Shown here: positions 27,431 to 41,690 of the stretch, piece by piece
Layout of the letters: each line of letters begins with the position of its first letter
Position numbering within the stretch: position 1 is the first letter of the stretch
Source of the DNA: Crambe crambe
Lineage: Eukaryota; Porifera; Demospongiae; Poecilosclerida; Crambeidae
Assembly (NCBI GenBank): GCA_963924555.1
Contig: OZ004590.1
Coordinates: 2,395,001-2,459,000, forward strand
Direction: 5' to 3'
Length of the DNA: 64,000 nucleotides
Position numbers and translations under genes: made by a program
The notes under the pieces: model-generated
The model's database searches: none
The model's input: the letters and a program-made list of their open reading frames with translations, nothing else
What the model was told of the DNA's origin: nothing

Positions 27431-28059
27431 TCCATCTAACACCATGCCACCAGTCACCATTGGATCAAGTCCCACTGTACTGTTTTTACTGTACTTGCTG
27501 TGTTCTTCTTTTGTCATACTCTCTGTAGGTGATGGTAAGAAGCTTACGTCAGTGGGTCTGGATGACGACCATTGCATAGTGGTGTGGGACTGGAAGAAGG
27601 GAGAGAAGCTGGCCTCCACTAGAGGCCATAAAGACAACATCTTTCTGCTGATGTGGAATCCCAATGCTGCAGATCAGATGGTCACTGTGGGAGTCAAGCA
27701 CATCAAGTTCTGGACACAAACTGGTACAGTACAACCTTTACTCTGTATCCTCACCTTAGACAGTGAAGGGGTAAGGGATATGTCCTACCAGCTTTGCCAG
27801 TGGAGGGGTAAGTGAAGGGGTCTACCAGCTAGGCAGCATGCAAACACATTGTTTAGTAATAGGGAGAAAAATTCATGTCCAAATAATATGTATATGTACA
27901 TATGAAGATGTACATAGCTATGTATGTGACACATAAAGGATAATATTGGAACTGCATGTGGTGTTGGTGTTTTTAGTGTTGTATAAAAAGTATTGATTTA
28001 GTAACTATGCATGACCATGTAGTGATAATAATACCAATGAAAATATTCAGATATTAATT

Positions 28060-28065
28060 TTTATT
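28060..28065 (-). terminator. Polyadenylation signal of K3
   Basis: AATAAA on the - strand, about 10 nt after the stop codon. Confidence 0.6.
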
Positions 28066-28074
28066 GAGTATACA

Positions 28075-31000
28075 CTAATAGCTAATCAATGCTATATCAG
28101 TTCTGTTTGTTTCATGGTAACCTTCATGTCCTCCAACCACCATCACTTCTCTATCATTGATCATTGCACTGGTGCATTGACTTCGTGGATGTGGTAAATC
28201 CCCAACTTTCAGCCACTTCCCAGTTTCAGGTTGGTAGAGTTGAATGGTAGTCAAGTCCTTACCATCCTTCTCACCACCCAATGCAAGCAGAGACCCACTG
28301 ATGGAGAGTGGAATAGACCTGATAGCGTCTAGTTCAGATATCTCCTTCCAGATCTGTCTGTCTCTCTCGTTAGAACTCTTTGGGTTGAGCAGAGCTTGTA
28401 GAGACACACTGAATACCTTCTTAGTAGTACCACTACTTATAAACCCACTCATAAAGTAACACATGTCACCCACTATGGCTGCCTTCATCATAGTCCATCC
28501 CACTGGCAGTGGAGGTGCAGTAGACCATTGTTTATTGCTAGTGTTCATGACCTCAACAGATGCTAAATACTTCCCCTTTTCAGGCTTGCCTCCAGCCACT
28601 ACTAGCCATTCTTTGTATGTTACAGCAGAGCAGGAATGACGTGCTGTGGGCATATTCGGATAGGGATGCACCCATTCCTTGCTTGCGGCTCTCCATGCAC
28701 CCAGTACCTTGCTTTTAGCTCCACCCACTTCCTTTCCTCCCACTAACACTAGTTGGTTGTTGATCACTGTCATACCAAAGAAGCGTGTTTTATATGGTGG
28801 CAATGTGGCCCATTCCCCCGAGTGAATGTCATATACCATGACTTTGTTTTTATTGTCACCAATAGTATATCCAGCCCCGACATATACCATCCCATGCATC
28901 ACTACAGCCTGCACATTGTCTCCCATCTCAAATGGCATATTTGGACCACGCCTCCACTTTAACTGGAGTGGGAATTTGAGTTTTAGGGGTACCTGTGGAA
29001 TGAGTTGTATAATTACTGATGATGACCACCACTTAAGTGTCTGACCTTTCCTGTCCCTTCCTGTTGCTGTTCCTGCCACCTCCTCAGTTCTTCTGTTAGT
29101 CTGCTGATCTCAGCATCTTTAGTTTGCAGTTCCTCCCTCAGTCGAGACTCTCTTAACTCCAAGTCTGCACGTAACTCCTACAGGTACATATTGAATACAG
29201 AGTTAGTAATGGTAGTATAGCTGACACTTTAGAATGTTATTATTGAGTGTTTCCCTTTCAGATAGTCCAGCAAATGACCTATGCATTAAGAACTTTCTTT
29301 CTACGTATGTTAATGAGATTTCTTCTACAAGGGACTGCTACTTGAATAAGTTCATACATTTTCTGAAGACTTATGAGAGCACACACACACAAATAGAAAC
29401 GACTAAAAGTGGTGACTGAAATGTCATTGTTCAAAGAATATATATCAAGAAGAAAAAGTAACCCGCTACTGTCTAGCTTTCTCAGAAAACATGGCTAGCA
29501 AGATGCTCTTTTGCTTTATGGTGCTAGTTTATAACCCTTACCTTATACGCATGACTAGTGTTAGTAACGGTGATGACCCTTACCTTATACACATGACTAG
29601 TGTTAGTAACGGTGATGACCCTTACCTTATACACATGACTAGCACCAGCGATGGTAATGACTACTTGTACCTTATACACAGTGCCAGCAATGGTGATAAC
29701 CCATACACTTTTTTTTTTGTCTACTTGGTATGTGGTTACCTTTGTGATTTTATTTACATGTTGGGGATTCCCTTACTCCGGAATCAGCTGAGTCAACTCT
29801 CACGTATCATGTAGCTACCTGTCATGTGATAGTTTGTTGCTGGTCCTTACTTGAAGTTGCTGGTCCTTTAATTGAAGTTGTCCATCTTGGAGTTGAAGTT
29901 GTCCATCTTGGAGTTGAAGTTGTTCATCTTTGAGTTGAAGTTGTCCATCTTTTTCTTCCACTGCAATATGTAGCTGCTCTACTTGAGCAATTTTATCCTC
30001 CATCTCGTTCTGGAGCTGCAGTATTTGAGCATTTTTCTCTCTCTCTTGTGCCTACAAATAAAGATACCAAGTGGTTTACATTGAGTCCTATATATTAATA
30101 CGTGTCCATCACGGTTCAAAGGTCAATTGTAAAGAGCAATAAGCCAGGCACCAGAGACTGCAGTAAGCCTAGCTAGGCCGGCAAAGATAGGAACAAGTAA
30201 GGAGCCAGAGCCTTTATTGGCAAAGTTACCAGCCCAAGAAGAATACAATTTCTGCAGATTATCTGCAGGTACAGGTTAGTATAAATTATTATGAGTTATC
30301 TAATCACTTGTAGTTCTCTTGTCATGTCTTCTAGTTCAGTTTGATGCCTCTCCTGTACAAGAGTGAGCAATAGTTTTAAGATATGCTTTACACATTTAAT
30401 TAATATTCAACCTGTTGTTGAGTCAGTTCCTCTATCCTTCTGTCCTTCATCTTCATTTCTTTGGCCAGTCGTAATCTTCCGTAGTCTAACTTGGCAACAT
30501 TTTCACCATACTCTCCTTCCACCTCCACCTTCATTCTCTGAAGTCTGTCCAGCACCTCATCAGTGGCTGGCCTTTGAGTTGGAGCATTATGCAGACACTG
30601 CTTGACCAGCTGGACTAGAGCGGGGTGCCCCACATTGCATGAAACTTGGTGGTCCAATATTGTTATGTACTCCCCACGACGTTCAAGTTCAGATCTTGCA
30701 TGGATTAGTTGAGGATTATCAGGATTCACGAAAGTGCTCTGGAGAAGGTCACCTGGGTATTTCTATGTAAGTACAAGTTGATACATGACGTATAGTTGAT
30801 TGGCATGTGGCACTGACTTGTATCAAAGTGTAGAGGGCAAGGTGACCAAAGGAGAAGATGTCAAGGGATGGTCCATAGCGGTGAGTCTCTCCCAGAGCTT
30901 CTGGTGGCATGTACACTAGCGTCCCTGGTAATTTAGAGAGTGTCCTGGCCATCTGACCTGGTCTCATGTCAACGATGCGGGAGTTACCCATGTCAGTGAT

Positions 31001-31571
31001 CTTTGCCACTAAAGAGGAGGTGAGGAGGACGTTCTTGGCAGTTAAGTCCCTGTGGATGACTGGAGGTGTTCTCTTGTGAAGATAGACCAGTCCACTGGCC
31101 ACATCCTCTAGGACTGAGCGCTTGAGGGAGAGAGGGAGGCCAGGCATGTGCTCCAACAGGTCATCGAGGCTTGTCTCCAGTCGCTCCATCACCAGTAGAG
31201 GCAGTCGAGTCCCTGGGAGGAAGCACAGACCCAGGAAAAGGGTGATGTTGGGGTGACGGAGGCTGGACATCAACTGACACTCCTGCTCATACTTCTGGAT
31301 AAGCTCAGGCACTCCTTGATTGCCAGCATCTATGAGAGCTTCATGAATCTTCTTGCCAGCACAGATGAGATGCTGATACTTTACCTGTTGAAGAGTAGAT
31401 CTCACTAACATGCATTCAAATCTATTTTACTATACTGACCTCTTCCACTGAACCATAAGAACCTGTTCCCAGGACTTTACCAGTTGGAGTGACATCAGTC
31501 AGCACAAACTGCTGTAAGTGGTGGTTGTTCCTGAAGGCCTGAGCCACACCATGTCTTCTCAAGAATGCCAT
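28075..31571 (-). CDS. K3: protein kinase - coiled coil - Kelch propeller protein
   Basis: Exons (- strand): 31440-31571, 30818-31384, 30412-30762, 30308-30352, 29851-30051, 29046-29177, 28075-28992; all phase 0 and open; about 781 aa. Same kinase motifs as K1 (GTGSYGSV, HRDLTAKN, TDMGNSR, PPEAL). Exon 3 has the K1-type NPDNPQLIHAR and DHQVSCNVGHP segments, while its exon 4 and intron are K2/K4-like, so the gene is a mosaic of the two. Blade 1 reads YVGAGYTIGDNKNK and blade 4 YFMSGFISSG, each with one of the usual glycines replaced. The 52-nt intron before exon 7 happens to be open in one frame in this copy, which lengthens an ORF artificially. AATAAA at + strand 28060-28065. Confidence 0.85.
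29535..29702. repeat. 42-bp minisatellite, about 4 units, in K3 intron 5
   Basis: Same family as 2696-3031. Confidence 0.8.
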
Positions 31572-32510
31572 GATTATTTGACATCAATAGCTGGTTGTGG
31601 TTTTTGGGTGTGTCTCATTATCATATTCATGTACATATAAGGGAATCCACAAACCAAATGATGTGTTATCATGTGATTGGTTGATTAGTAATCACAATAT
31701 TGACTGGTGCACATCCTGAGTGCATTCATTTACTTTCTTCCTCAGTTGTAGCTGCAGATGCTTAAGTAGATAGTGACCATTGGTTCTTTCATACGACCCT
31801 CAAGGAATGTGGTCCTAAACAATAGGGATTTAGATCTACAGCAATTGGAGTGTTTTGCGGACTGTATGAGAGTCACCGTTAACAGACCGTGGTTTAACTC
31901 CTACAGTTTCTCTGGGAATGGAGTGTACAGGTGCAGACTGCCAGATAGCTAGCAGCTAGAGGGAGACTTCATGAGACAATGATGACAGACTATAATACCA
32001 GGTCTAAGAGGTATAGAAGGACGTTTGTACATCTTTACCAAGTTTATGTAGTTCAAGAAAAATAAGCAAAAACACCTAAAATGAACTTTGTACATATAAA
32101 GGAATTTACAGACTCTATGAATTTAGTTGATATATTAGGCCTGGGTATAGTGGTAGGTAGGGATAAAAGTAGCTTATGCTAATTTCAATAAAATGATTGT
32201 TGCAAATCCATGAATATCTTGACTCCATGAAATTTCTCACTATGGCTGGCTAGCTACTATTTTCCTCACTCAATGTTCCTATTAATACTAACAGGTTATA
32301 TCAATTGTCTAATCAACAGAAGGCCAGACTCTCACGTGTGCATCTTACAGTGAAGTTCCAACTGGAATCGTCTTCTACAAAAACTACACAAGGATCAATC
32401 ATATACAGTGTGAGTATGCATGGGGATTGTATATCTCCAACTTTCAGCCACTTTCCAGTCTCAGGTTGGTAGAGTCGAATTGTAGTTGTGTTCTTGTCAT
32501 CCTTCATAGC
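31572..32510. other. Copy 3 spacer, first part, ending in a Kelch relic (about 32425-32510, - strand)
   Basis: 31850-32200 has no match in the copy 2 spacer and shows no ORF. At 32425-32510 the - strand reads KDDKNTTTIRLYQPETGKW, almost the K4 exon 7 sequence, followed by unrelated codons. This is the clearest of the four relics and its wording is closest to K4. Confidence 0.6.
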
Positions 32511-32839
32511 AGATGGCTACAAGCTGGTAGGACATCCATTGCATATTCTAATGGTGGGATCTTGACAGGTGTACTCCAGCTCCCATTCCATAACACACCC
32601 CTGGAATCACAGAATGGAGAATAGTGCATAGATTTTAGGTGTATACTTGTATGGTAATTTTCAGAGTTTCAAGTGGCAATTCTGTTATGATTACTCTATA
32701 AATGCTCAAAAGAATCAAGCTTGAGCTAGATCCTTTGGTGTCTTAAATCATTACTTCTAGCTAGCAGAATGGACTTTTTGTAAGCAGTATTTTAATATAA
32801 ATATTATAGATGTGTCTCCACCCTCTCCACCCTTTCCAG

Positions 32840-33197
32840 TGAGAAAGTACTACAAGAGGAAGACCCAAAGAGATTAAGAAATGAAGAGAGAGTCTCAAGA
32901 ATGAAGTGCTTATAAAAGCTAAGGTATGTATAAGCTGGAATTTCTGCCCTGTACCACACATCTGCAGCAAGGGATTAGCTATAAGCAATTGAATTGGATG
33001 TAACACAGCAACATCTGCATATATACAAATCCACAGATACATATCCATGATAACTTCATTGTATATAAATAAGGCCCTATTAAATCTTGAAATCCTTGAA
33101 CCCAGCTCATAATTTTCTCTATTCACATGTAGGATCTTCTTTTCACGAATTGGCCTCATCATTTCTGCTGTTTCAAGCAAAGCCTGGATTGCACCAT
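32840..33197 (+). pseudogene. Two decayed exons of an unidentified + strand gene (copy 3 spacer)
   Basis: Exon A (32840-32923) begins EKVLQEEDPKRLRNE and then loses frame after a GAGAGAG change. Exon B (33133-33197) reads DLLFTNWPHHF then diverges. Both keep AG acceptors and GTATGT donors. Confidence 0.45.
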
Positions 33198-33250
33198 GTA
33201 TGTGTTGACTGTTGAGTCTGACTCTAATTATAATTTAGTCATGCAACTAT

Positions 33251-33281
<31 letters not shown>

Positions 33282-33429
33282 TTTTATTGATTTTATTTAT
33301 TTTGCTATGAGCTTCACTGAGCTTAGGATCTGTACCAACTTTTGTATTAGTTATTGTTTCATGACAGTCAGAATCCTCACCAGAAGCTGTGTCGTTAGCA
33401 TGAAGCTGAGCATAAATGGTTCTGGCCAG

Positions 33430-33670
33430 GATTCGCTTAGTGTCTATATTGGTTAGTTCAGTGATGGCTGCCAGGATGGAGATGCATGGCATTCCCCCAC
33501 TGCACAGCAACTGGTGGCCTTCTTCTCCCCTGTCCCAATTCCCTGACAAAAGACAAGAGTCTGTGGGCCTAAACTCCCACAGCAATAGGGGTGAACTCAT
33601 GTGTGCATAGTTCTGCGTACTTCTCCTCCTTGAGAGACTCAGCTGTGGCCGCAACTTCACCAGGACCAAG
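33430..33670 (-). pseudogene. Degenerate retroelement C-terminal remnant (copy 3)
   Basis: The sister of 18260-18510. On the - strand one frame gives GEVAATAESLKEEKYAE and then THEFTPIAVGV before a stop; the tail continues in other frames (CSGGMPCISILAAI). Family not assignable. Confidence 0.4.
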
Positions 33671-34389
33671 CACTGTCAGACTCCTGTATGAGGGGGCACA
33701 GGTGTCTGCACAGGTTGCACCCACTCCAAGGGATTTATTTAATCCTCAAGTTCCCTACCAGATTGTATCATTTGATAATGCCATTTAGCTACCATACATA
33801 ACTTCATGTATTCCTGATTTCCTGTACAGAAAATATCACACTAATCAAGATCATGCATATTCCTTATCCTTACCAGATTGTGTCAAGAAAATAACACGTA
33901 CTGCTCATGCCTAGAATAAATAACACCATAACTATATGAAATTATGTCAAGATATTTCTAGGATTTGACAATCTCAAGATTTTACATGAATCGTACATTT
34001 TACTTCCAATATTTCCAAGAGCATACATCAATCATGCCATCTCAATAGGCATATTTATTCAAGTTTCTGGCTTGGAACTGCCTATAATTATATATCTTGA
34101 CAATTCAGAAAGTGTTTTGATTTCAGGTAACTATGATTCATCCAGAACTCAAAGAATTTCCCTCTCTTTCAAGAAAGCTGATCCTATATAGCTACACGTA
34201 TATACGGTATTATCTTATCAGTCTATAGCTAATGATATTCACTAGCTTCTAAGCAAGAACCATTGACTTTTAATAGTAGAAAAAAATTAATAGAGATCCC
34301 TACACAATGTTCCGGAGAGGTTGTGGTTCCTTTATGCTCCTTTAGCTTACATGCTTGGCCTTCTTTTACTAGAAATATTATTATCGATT

Positions 34390-34528
34390 CTAATGTTTTG
34401 TAAGCAGCCTCCAAACATAATGGGCTCTTGAAACTAATCTTCTCAGGCTGGGTCACATCACAAAGTACCACCTGTAGCTTATTCTGCAACTCCCTCTCAG
34501 CAGGACAGTTCCTCTTTAGATTTACCCT
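34390..34528 (-). pseudogene. Decayed terminal exon of an unidentified - strand gene (copy 3 spacer)
   Basis: Homologous to 20539-20678. A deletion puts a TGA in frame after CPA; the tail LQVVLCDVTQPEK survives. Confidence 0.45.
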
Positions 34529-34779
34529 CTAGTGTTTGCACTACATGACAAACAACTATACCATGCACTGACCAGTCTAAACAGCTACATATTTCTTGAT
34601 GAATTCGCTGTATGATTTCTCAAGCACTATTTCAGAGGCAACAGGAGCAGCACTAATCACATTCACCATTAAATTTCGTGGTGAAGAAAGCGTATTTTAG
34701 TGGCGAATGCCTTCACGCATGCGCACCATTTAACCTTTGACCTATAAAATCTATGAAGCTTGAAGAGGAGCAGTTAATG

Positions 34780-35224
<445 letters not shown>

Positions 35225-35881
35225 TGAACAAATTTAATTACTCAATGTGGACATACAGCTCAGATAAGTGTCCTGATGTCTAAAAGCCTATGCAAATGCC
35301 ATCAATTGGTCGTGAATTTCATTGAGTGTGACATAAAATTTAATTATTTCTTGGTATTAATTCATTATCACTCGCTCTGTTTATTTGTGTTTATGAAGCT
35401 TGTCGACACTAAGTCCAGAAAACAAAAATGGAGCATGTATAATAGTCATACTGCTCACTTCATAGGGTTGTGTATCGAATACATAGCTCAGGGTTTATTT
35501 CAAGGGGGCGAGGGGGGATTTCTGCCCCCTCTGAACGATGGCTTGCCCCCCCCCCCCCCCCTAGGAATTAGCTAGCTTTCATAATTAAAATTCCACGTAC
35601 ATGTGCTGGTTTGTAGTTGCCCCTCCTAAAATTTTTAAACTAGGCATTTGACCCCTCTCAAGCGAAATCCTGAATTAAACCCTGTAGCTGCATTATATCT
35701 ATTGTAGTGAAGTGAAACCTGTTCTATGAGACAACCCTATCATTACCACTGACTCTGTCATGTCCCAATAGCACCTACATGTTCTAGCAGTTATAAAGAA
35801 CCTTATTCAGATATGTATGTATGCAAGTGGTTGCAGTAAGGAGGTTTCACTGTGGTTATCAATACATGCTATTTGCATGTA

Positions 35882-36364
35882 CCGTATTTCCTTGAATAAT
35901 AGCCCTCCTTGAATAAACGCCAGACTCATATAATCGCCGGGAGACTTCAAGCAACATAAGAAATACACGCCGGCCTCGAATTAACGCCTGGTCAAAGTTC
36001 AAAGTTTAATAGCTGCAAACCGCGCGCATGCCAGTTCGCCACGTGCATGAAGCTGCTAAGTTTGTGTCGAAAAGATCTTGCTACAGTAGCATAACCAAAA
36101 TCAAAGCTGTAGAAACGACAGATAAAAGTCTAAGAAGCAGGTAAGATCAGCTACGTATGATGCAGCAATACTATATATCCTCGGATAGCGCTCGACTCAC
36201 CATTAATAATGCACACGCCACCTTGTGCATATGCCCCGCGCCGGCCCGCAGTACATTAATTTAATAGACGCCGGCCTTATATAGAAGCCTGCCTCGTTTT
36301 GTAGCCGGGTATGAGAATCCTCTGTAAGAAATAAACGCCCGGGCTATTATTCAAGGAAATACGG
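35882..36364. mobile_element. 483-bp MITE flanked by TA, in copy 3 intron 1
   Basis: It begins CCGTATTTCCTTGAATAATA and ends with the exact complement TATTATTCAAGGAAATACGG, with TA on both sides. The inside has repeated GAATAAACGCC-type motifs. TA duplication fits a Tc1/mariner-type transposase. Absent from copies 1, 2 and 4. Confidence 0.8.
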
Positions 36365-36375
36365 TATGTATCTAT

Positions 36376-36541
36376 AGCCGTGTTTACACGCGTGCCCAAC
36401 CCGGGTTGAGATTCAATCCGGATTCCAATCCACCTAATTGATATGGGTCGGGCTACCCGGATTAGAATCCGGGTTGGTACCGTTCACACACGAAGCGAAT
36501 CTGGGCTGAATCCGGGTTAGAGCCCCCGTGTAAACGGGGCT
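36376..36541. mobile_element. 166-bp MITE next to the previous one, copy 3 intron 1
   Basis: Ends AGCCGTGTTTACACG and CGTGTAAACGGGGCT are imperfect inverted repeats. The interior is rich in AACCCGGGTT and AATCCGG palindromes. A TA lies on each side. Confidence 0.7.
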
Positions 36542-36566
36542 TATCATTCATTGTACATGCACGTAA

Positions 36567-36776
<210 letters not shown>

Positions 36777-37119
36777 TAACACTGGATAGTGAGTGAAGTA
36801 GCATCCTGGAACCTAACCCATTATCTTCCCAGTTATAGAACACTTTTATCCTCCTCTGGCAATGACAGCCTTTTTATTCAGACATAGTGGAGGTCCAATT
36901 ACATATACTAAGTGAACAAAATTAGGTTATACCCTATATGGAGGATATCACACACTAATGGTGAAATATGGTCCTGGAATACAGCATGTCTCAAGTGACT
37001 GCTACCAGTAACTATTTTTCCCTAGATGTGCACATAATGCAGTATATGGACAGCAATGTAGCATGTGACCAGTAACCAGTAGTTACGTAATTGTGTTTTA
37101 CTAAGGGATATCTCTTTCC

Positions 37120-37155
37120 CCTCCACCTCCTCCTCCTCCTCCTCCTCCTCTCCTT
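37120..37155. repeat. Short (CTC)n tract at the exon 3 acceptor, copy 3
   Basis: About 30 bp; the acceptor is TCCTTTCAG. Confidence 0.75.
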
Positions 37156-38204
37156 TCAGTTCCTTGCGTCTGTGGGTTTGGATGACTACCACACTCTGAA
37201 TGTTTGGGACTGGAGGCGTGGCAAGATCATGGCCTCCACTAGAGGTCACGGAGATCGCATCTTTGACGTCCAGTTTAGTCCCATCTCTAGCCCCACCCCC
37301 TCCCTGGTCACATGTGGTGTCAAGCACATTAAGTTCTGGAGTGTGTGTGGAAACACTCTCACTGGGAAGAAGGGTATTTTCGGAAAGAAAGGTACGTGGG
37401 TATGGTGTCACCATTGTGCTGGTGTCCATACAGTGTGAGATATTCATAGTACAGTGCAGATTATTATAGTCCACCCTATTCAGAGACCACTTCTCTTTTA
37501 ATACCACTTGACCACTTGGTTATGTCCCAGTAGTGTTTATACCATTGATTTTGACCTCTATAAGGAGACTGCCTCCACTTTTTAGTTGCCCTGAGGAGGT
37601 CAGGTTCACTGTACATATGTGTGTATGTAGACTATGTATGTACTTGTGTGAAGAGATCAGTATCCTAAATAGGTGAAGTGATATCTTCTTCATTTCAGGT
37701 GCCTTTCCACTTTGAGAGGTCCTTAGGTAGCACCAACTGTTATGCTAGTCCTTTTGCCCAAGCATACATATCTTGATGCATTAAGATATCAGTGAGTCTC
37801 TGGGTATTGCTTCAAGTTGCACTGGTTGGACCATTTTTAAAAGGTCTGTTTACATCCTACTGTTCCACTATGTACATCTACAGGTGAAATACAGTCTGTG
37901 TTGTGTGCTGCGTTCAACTCTGCTGGTGATGTCTACACTGGCACTCTCAGTGGTGATGTCTACAAGTGGAAGGGAAATACCCTCCACTCCGTTGTCAAGG
38001 GAGCACACAATGTAAGCCACAAGCTACAGATCTAGAGAGAGATGCATGCACATGTAGCCTTCCTGACAAACCAGTAGTGAAATGTCTAGTCTGGTTTATG
38101 TACTATAGGATATGGTATGAAGGTTTGAATGTATATGATTCATCAGAGCATGAAATTGATCTGTAAACCTGTGGTACTAACTCTTGTTTCAAGATACCCC
38201 TTTT

Positions 38205-38242
<38 letters not shown>

Positions 38243-39527
38243 CATAATTGAGTGTGTGTTGATGTGTAGGGAGCAGTATATAGTATACATGGCTGTAGTG
38301 CTGATGGTTATGTCACGGGATCAAAGGACGGCACTGTTGGGTTGTGGAGCAAGGACTTCAAACCCATCACCAGACTCAACCTGGCTGACTCTCCTGCTGG
38401 GTACAAAGGTCAGTCAGAGAGGGTATGTTTTATACATGCAAGATAGGAAGGTGTAAAAGGTGCTCATGGTCAGAAAGCCCTTTACCAACTCAAGGAATTT
38501 ACAGATTGACCAAAAGGCCAAACCCTCCCAAGAATACACTGCTAGTATTTCCATCAACATGCATAGCCATTCATTTGATTGTGTGAGGTACACATGTACG
38601 TTCTCAGACTCTCTTAGTTTAATTTTTCTGTATAATTATACTTCTCTTTTGACCAATAGTCGCCCCTCCCCCTCCCCCCAACAATTATCTCAGAACACTG
38701 CTCACTAAACCCACCTGGACTGAAAGTCTACTATTTATTGTGCAGGTTTGGTAATTCGTAGTGTGTGTAGAGATGGTGACCGTGTCCTGGTCGGTAGCAA
38801 TTAAGGGGAGCGAAGTGTGGGAACTCTCCGTCCAGGATCAGACACACCCACTTTTGCTGGTGGGTGGACACGCTGAAGGAGAACTGTGGGGACTGGCCGT
38901 GCATCCTTCCCAGCAGATCTTTGCCACTGCTAGTGATGACTTGACCATTAGGTATGGACATACAATGAAACTCTATATAGTGCACACTTTGGGACAAGCT
39001 AGTTTTGTCCTTATTTTCCTTATAGAGAGGTTTCCACTCTTAGAGGTCCCTAATACTTGTTGTTTTTTGTTGTTTTTAGTTGTTTCATTATTGTTTTTGT
39101 TCGTTTGTTTGTTTTTTGTGTTCATACAAGTCCCTACCTCTTTGTACCCCATTCCCTCCTTAATCAATGCATGTCTGGTATACCACACACAAGCACCTTT
39201 AGCACCATAATCAAAGGACGTTTAATGGACTTTGCATGACAGTGGAACCTTTGTTAGTGAATTCTATTCAGACATGTGAAGAGAAACAATCTTGCATTGA
39301 TTAAGGAGGGAATTGTGTAATTGAAGGTCAAGGGTCAAATATAATGTATGTACTTATGTGTGTAAATTGACAGGATTTGGGATTTGAATGAGCGATGTCC
39401 TCTGGTGAGTTGTGGAGTGCCCACCCTGTTCGCTCAGTGGCCTTCTCCCCTGATGGCTCTTTATTGGCAGCTGGCATGCAGGATGGCTCATTCTCCATCT
39501 ACAATGCCACGTACGTATCCATAAAAC

Positions 39528-39612
39528 CCCTGGCTGCAGTGAGGGGTAGTACTATATAGGACCCCTGCAGTGAGGGGTAGTACTATAGGACCCCTGCAGT
39601 GAGGGGTAATAC
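39528..39612. repeat. 29-bp minisatellite in intron 7, copy 3 (about 3 units)
   Basis: Same unit as 24448-24680. Confidence 0.8.
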
Positions 39613-41580
39613 TGAGATAGTAACTTCTCTGTTGCACTCAGCATAAATTATTGATTGTTTGACCTTTAGTGACCTTACCCTGCTGCACAACTTCAAGAAG
39701 CACAAGGAAGTCCTTCACGAGATGAAATTTTCTCCCAATGGTCGTTTCCTTGCTGTGGGATCCAATGACAACTTTGTTGACGTGTATGACGTGAGGTCAG
39801 AGTTCAAGTATGTTGGGGTGTGTTCGGGGAGCTCTAGTTTCATCACTCACTTGGACTGGTCAGTGGACAGCAAGTACCTCCAAACCAACTCTGGTGCTTC
39901 TGAAAGACTCTTCTATCAGATGCCAAGTACATATGTACAATCATAGTGACGTGTGTCCATATCATGTGCACATCTGCTACATACATAGCATGCTGTGTAC
40001 GTGTATGTATGTATATATGCAGAGTCTTCAAGAATAATTCTCCAAACCCTATGACTACTGTAGGACATGACACTTACAATTTTGTGAGGACCTCCCATGA
40101 CACTTCACATTAAGTGATGTAGCATTTTGTTGTTCCACTCTATTTCGACTTCTTATTTTGATCCTCATATGCCTGTTCTTTGTACATGTCACTCCATGTG
40201 AATAGGTGGCAAGCGAGTGGTAGGGAAGGAGGAGATACAAGCCATTGAGTGGTTCTCTTGGACATGTGTCCTTGGACCTGAAGTCCATGGCATCTGGCCA
40301 AAGTACACACAGGTAAGGTCCGGTCCATTATATTGCATGGAGGAGCCTTTAGACCTGGGTATCCTCCTCCCACAAGACCATATCTCTGACTCTACCCTAT
40401 GTTTTCTCTCTGTTCTTCTCTCTCTCTCCATCCTTTTCCTGAAACTTAATCATTGAGTTCGATGTGTGTGTCCATACGTAGGTGAATGACATTAATGCCA
40501 CAGACACCTCCTTTGATGATGAGACGATAGTGACTGGAGATGACTTTGGTCTGGTAAAGCTCTTCAGATTCCCCTCCCTCAAGAAAGGTAATCACACCAT
40601 GTGGAGTGATGTGAAGGGTAGCAGTAAATCTCCACACAAGTATAGCTGGCTGTTTTTGGCTTTGTTACTCTCTGGAGGAGCATTATAATAGAGAACCTCC
40701 TATGTATGATTTTGTCCATTGCTACACAGTGTGTGATCTACGTTATGTAGTATCCAGATCAACATATTCTAAACCATATGACTCTAATGTAACACAGATT
40801 AGACTCGATTTTTTCCTCTTTCTTAGAAAAGATATAACTTGTTTGGCCGAGTTGCCCACTACCATGAAAAAAAGGGGAAGTTTCCTTATGCTCCTTTCAT
40901 TATTCTTTCTAGGAGCTAAGTTCAAAAAGTATGTGGGGTACTCGGCCCATGTGACCAATGTGAGGTTCATGTGTGATAAGCATCATGTGATCTCTGTGGG
41001 AGGAGCTGATAACGCAATCTTCCAGTGGAAATTCATATCTGCTGGAGAGGAGGGGCCTGCAGAGGATGGGAGTGGCCAAGTGGGTGGGGACTCAGACTCT
41101 GAGGAGAGTGATTCTGATTTATCGGATGTTGGAGCACTGGACTCTGATGTGGAGAAGGAACAGGAAAGGACTTATGAAAGGTGATTTCAAGGAAATGATC
41201 TTTCTGAAGTCTATTAGCATTCACCTTGCCCCTTGATCATACACTATAACTTTTTAAATTCTTAACCGAATTTCTAGTTTAATGCATCAACAGAGAGCTG
41301 ATTATCCTCTCTCTCTGCTTAATTTGAAATGAGTATGCAAGTGTGTAGAAATCATTTCAAGCATCCCAGCTAACTCATTTCTTTATGTTTATAAGTAAAG
41401 GAAGGTTCTCTCTAAATCTTCATGCGTATATATTAATATACACTCTCCAGGCCAGTATATCGTGAAGACCTCCAGATCTTAAAGAAGACCATTTCCAAGC
41501 AGGAAAGAGAAGCCAAGGGAATCAAGAGTCAAAAGTCTTCTGCTGCTGATGGGAAGAGAGACAGTGTCCCCGAGAACAGT

Positions 41581-41690
41581 CTCTCCATGGAGTTCATAAG
41601 TAGATAAAGGGTTATCCTCTCCATGGAGTTCATACATGGGTAAGTGATAAAGGGTTATCCTCTCCATGGAGTACATCCATAAAGGGTTAT
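41581..41690. repeat. 43-bp minisatellite at the exon 12 end, copy 3
   Basis: Only the second unit keeps a GGGTAAGT donor; the first lost it. Confidence 0.7.

Noticed and set aside
28075..29079. A longer N-terminus for the K3 Kelch exon (start at 29079)
   Set aside because: It reads through the conserved 52-nt intron, which by chance lacks a stop in this copy; K1, K2, K4 and K5 need the intron removed.
33271..33669. 132-codon - strand ORF as a gene
   Set aside because: The meaningful similarity (a retroelement C-terminal tail) is in other frames; the tail of this ORF is (TTTA)n repeat.
35500..35570. CRISPR-like or bacterial features and the poly-C run near 35548
   Set aside because: No spaced direct repeats; all gene structure is eukaryotic. 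The C run is a simple repeat in an intron.
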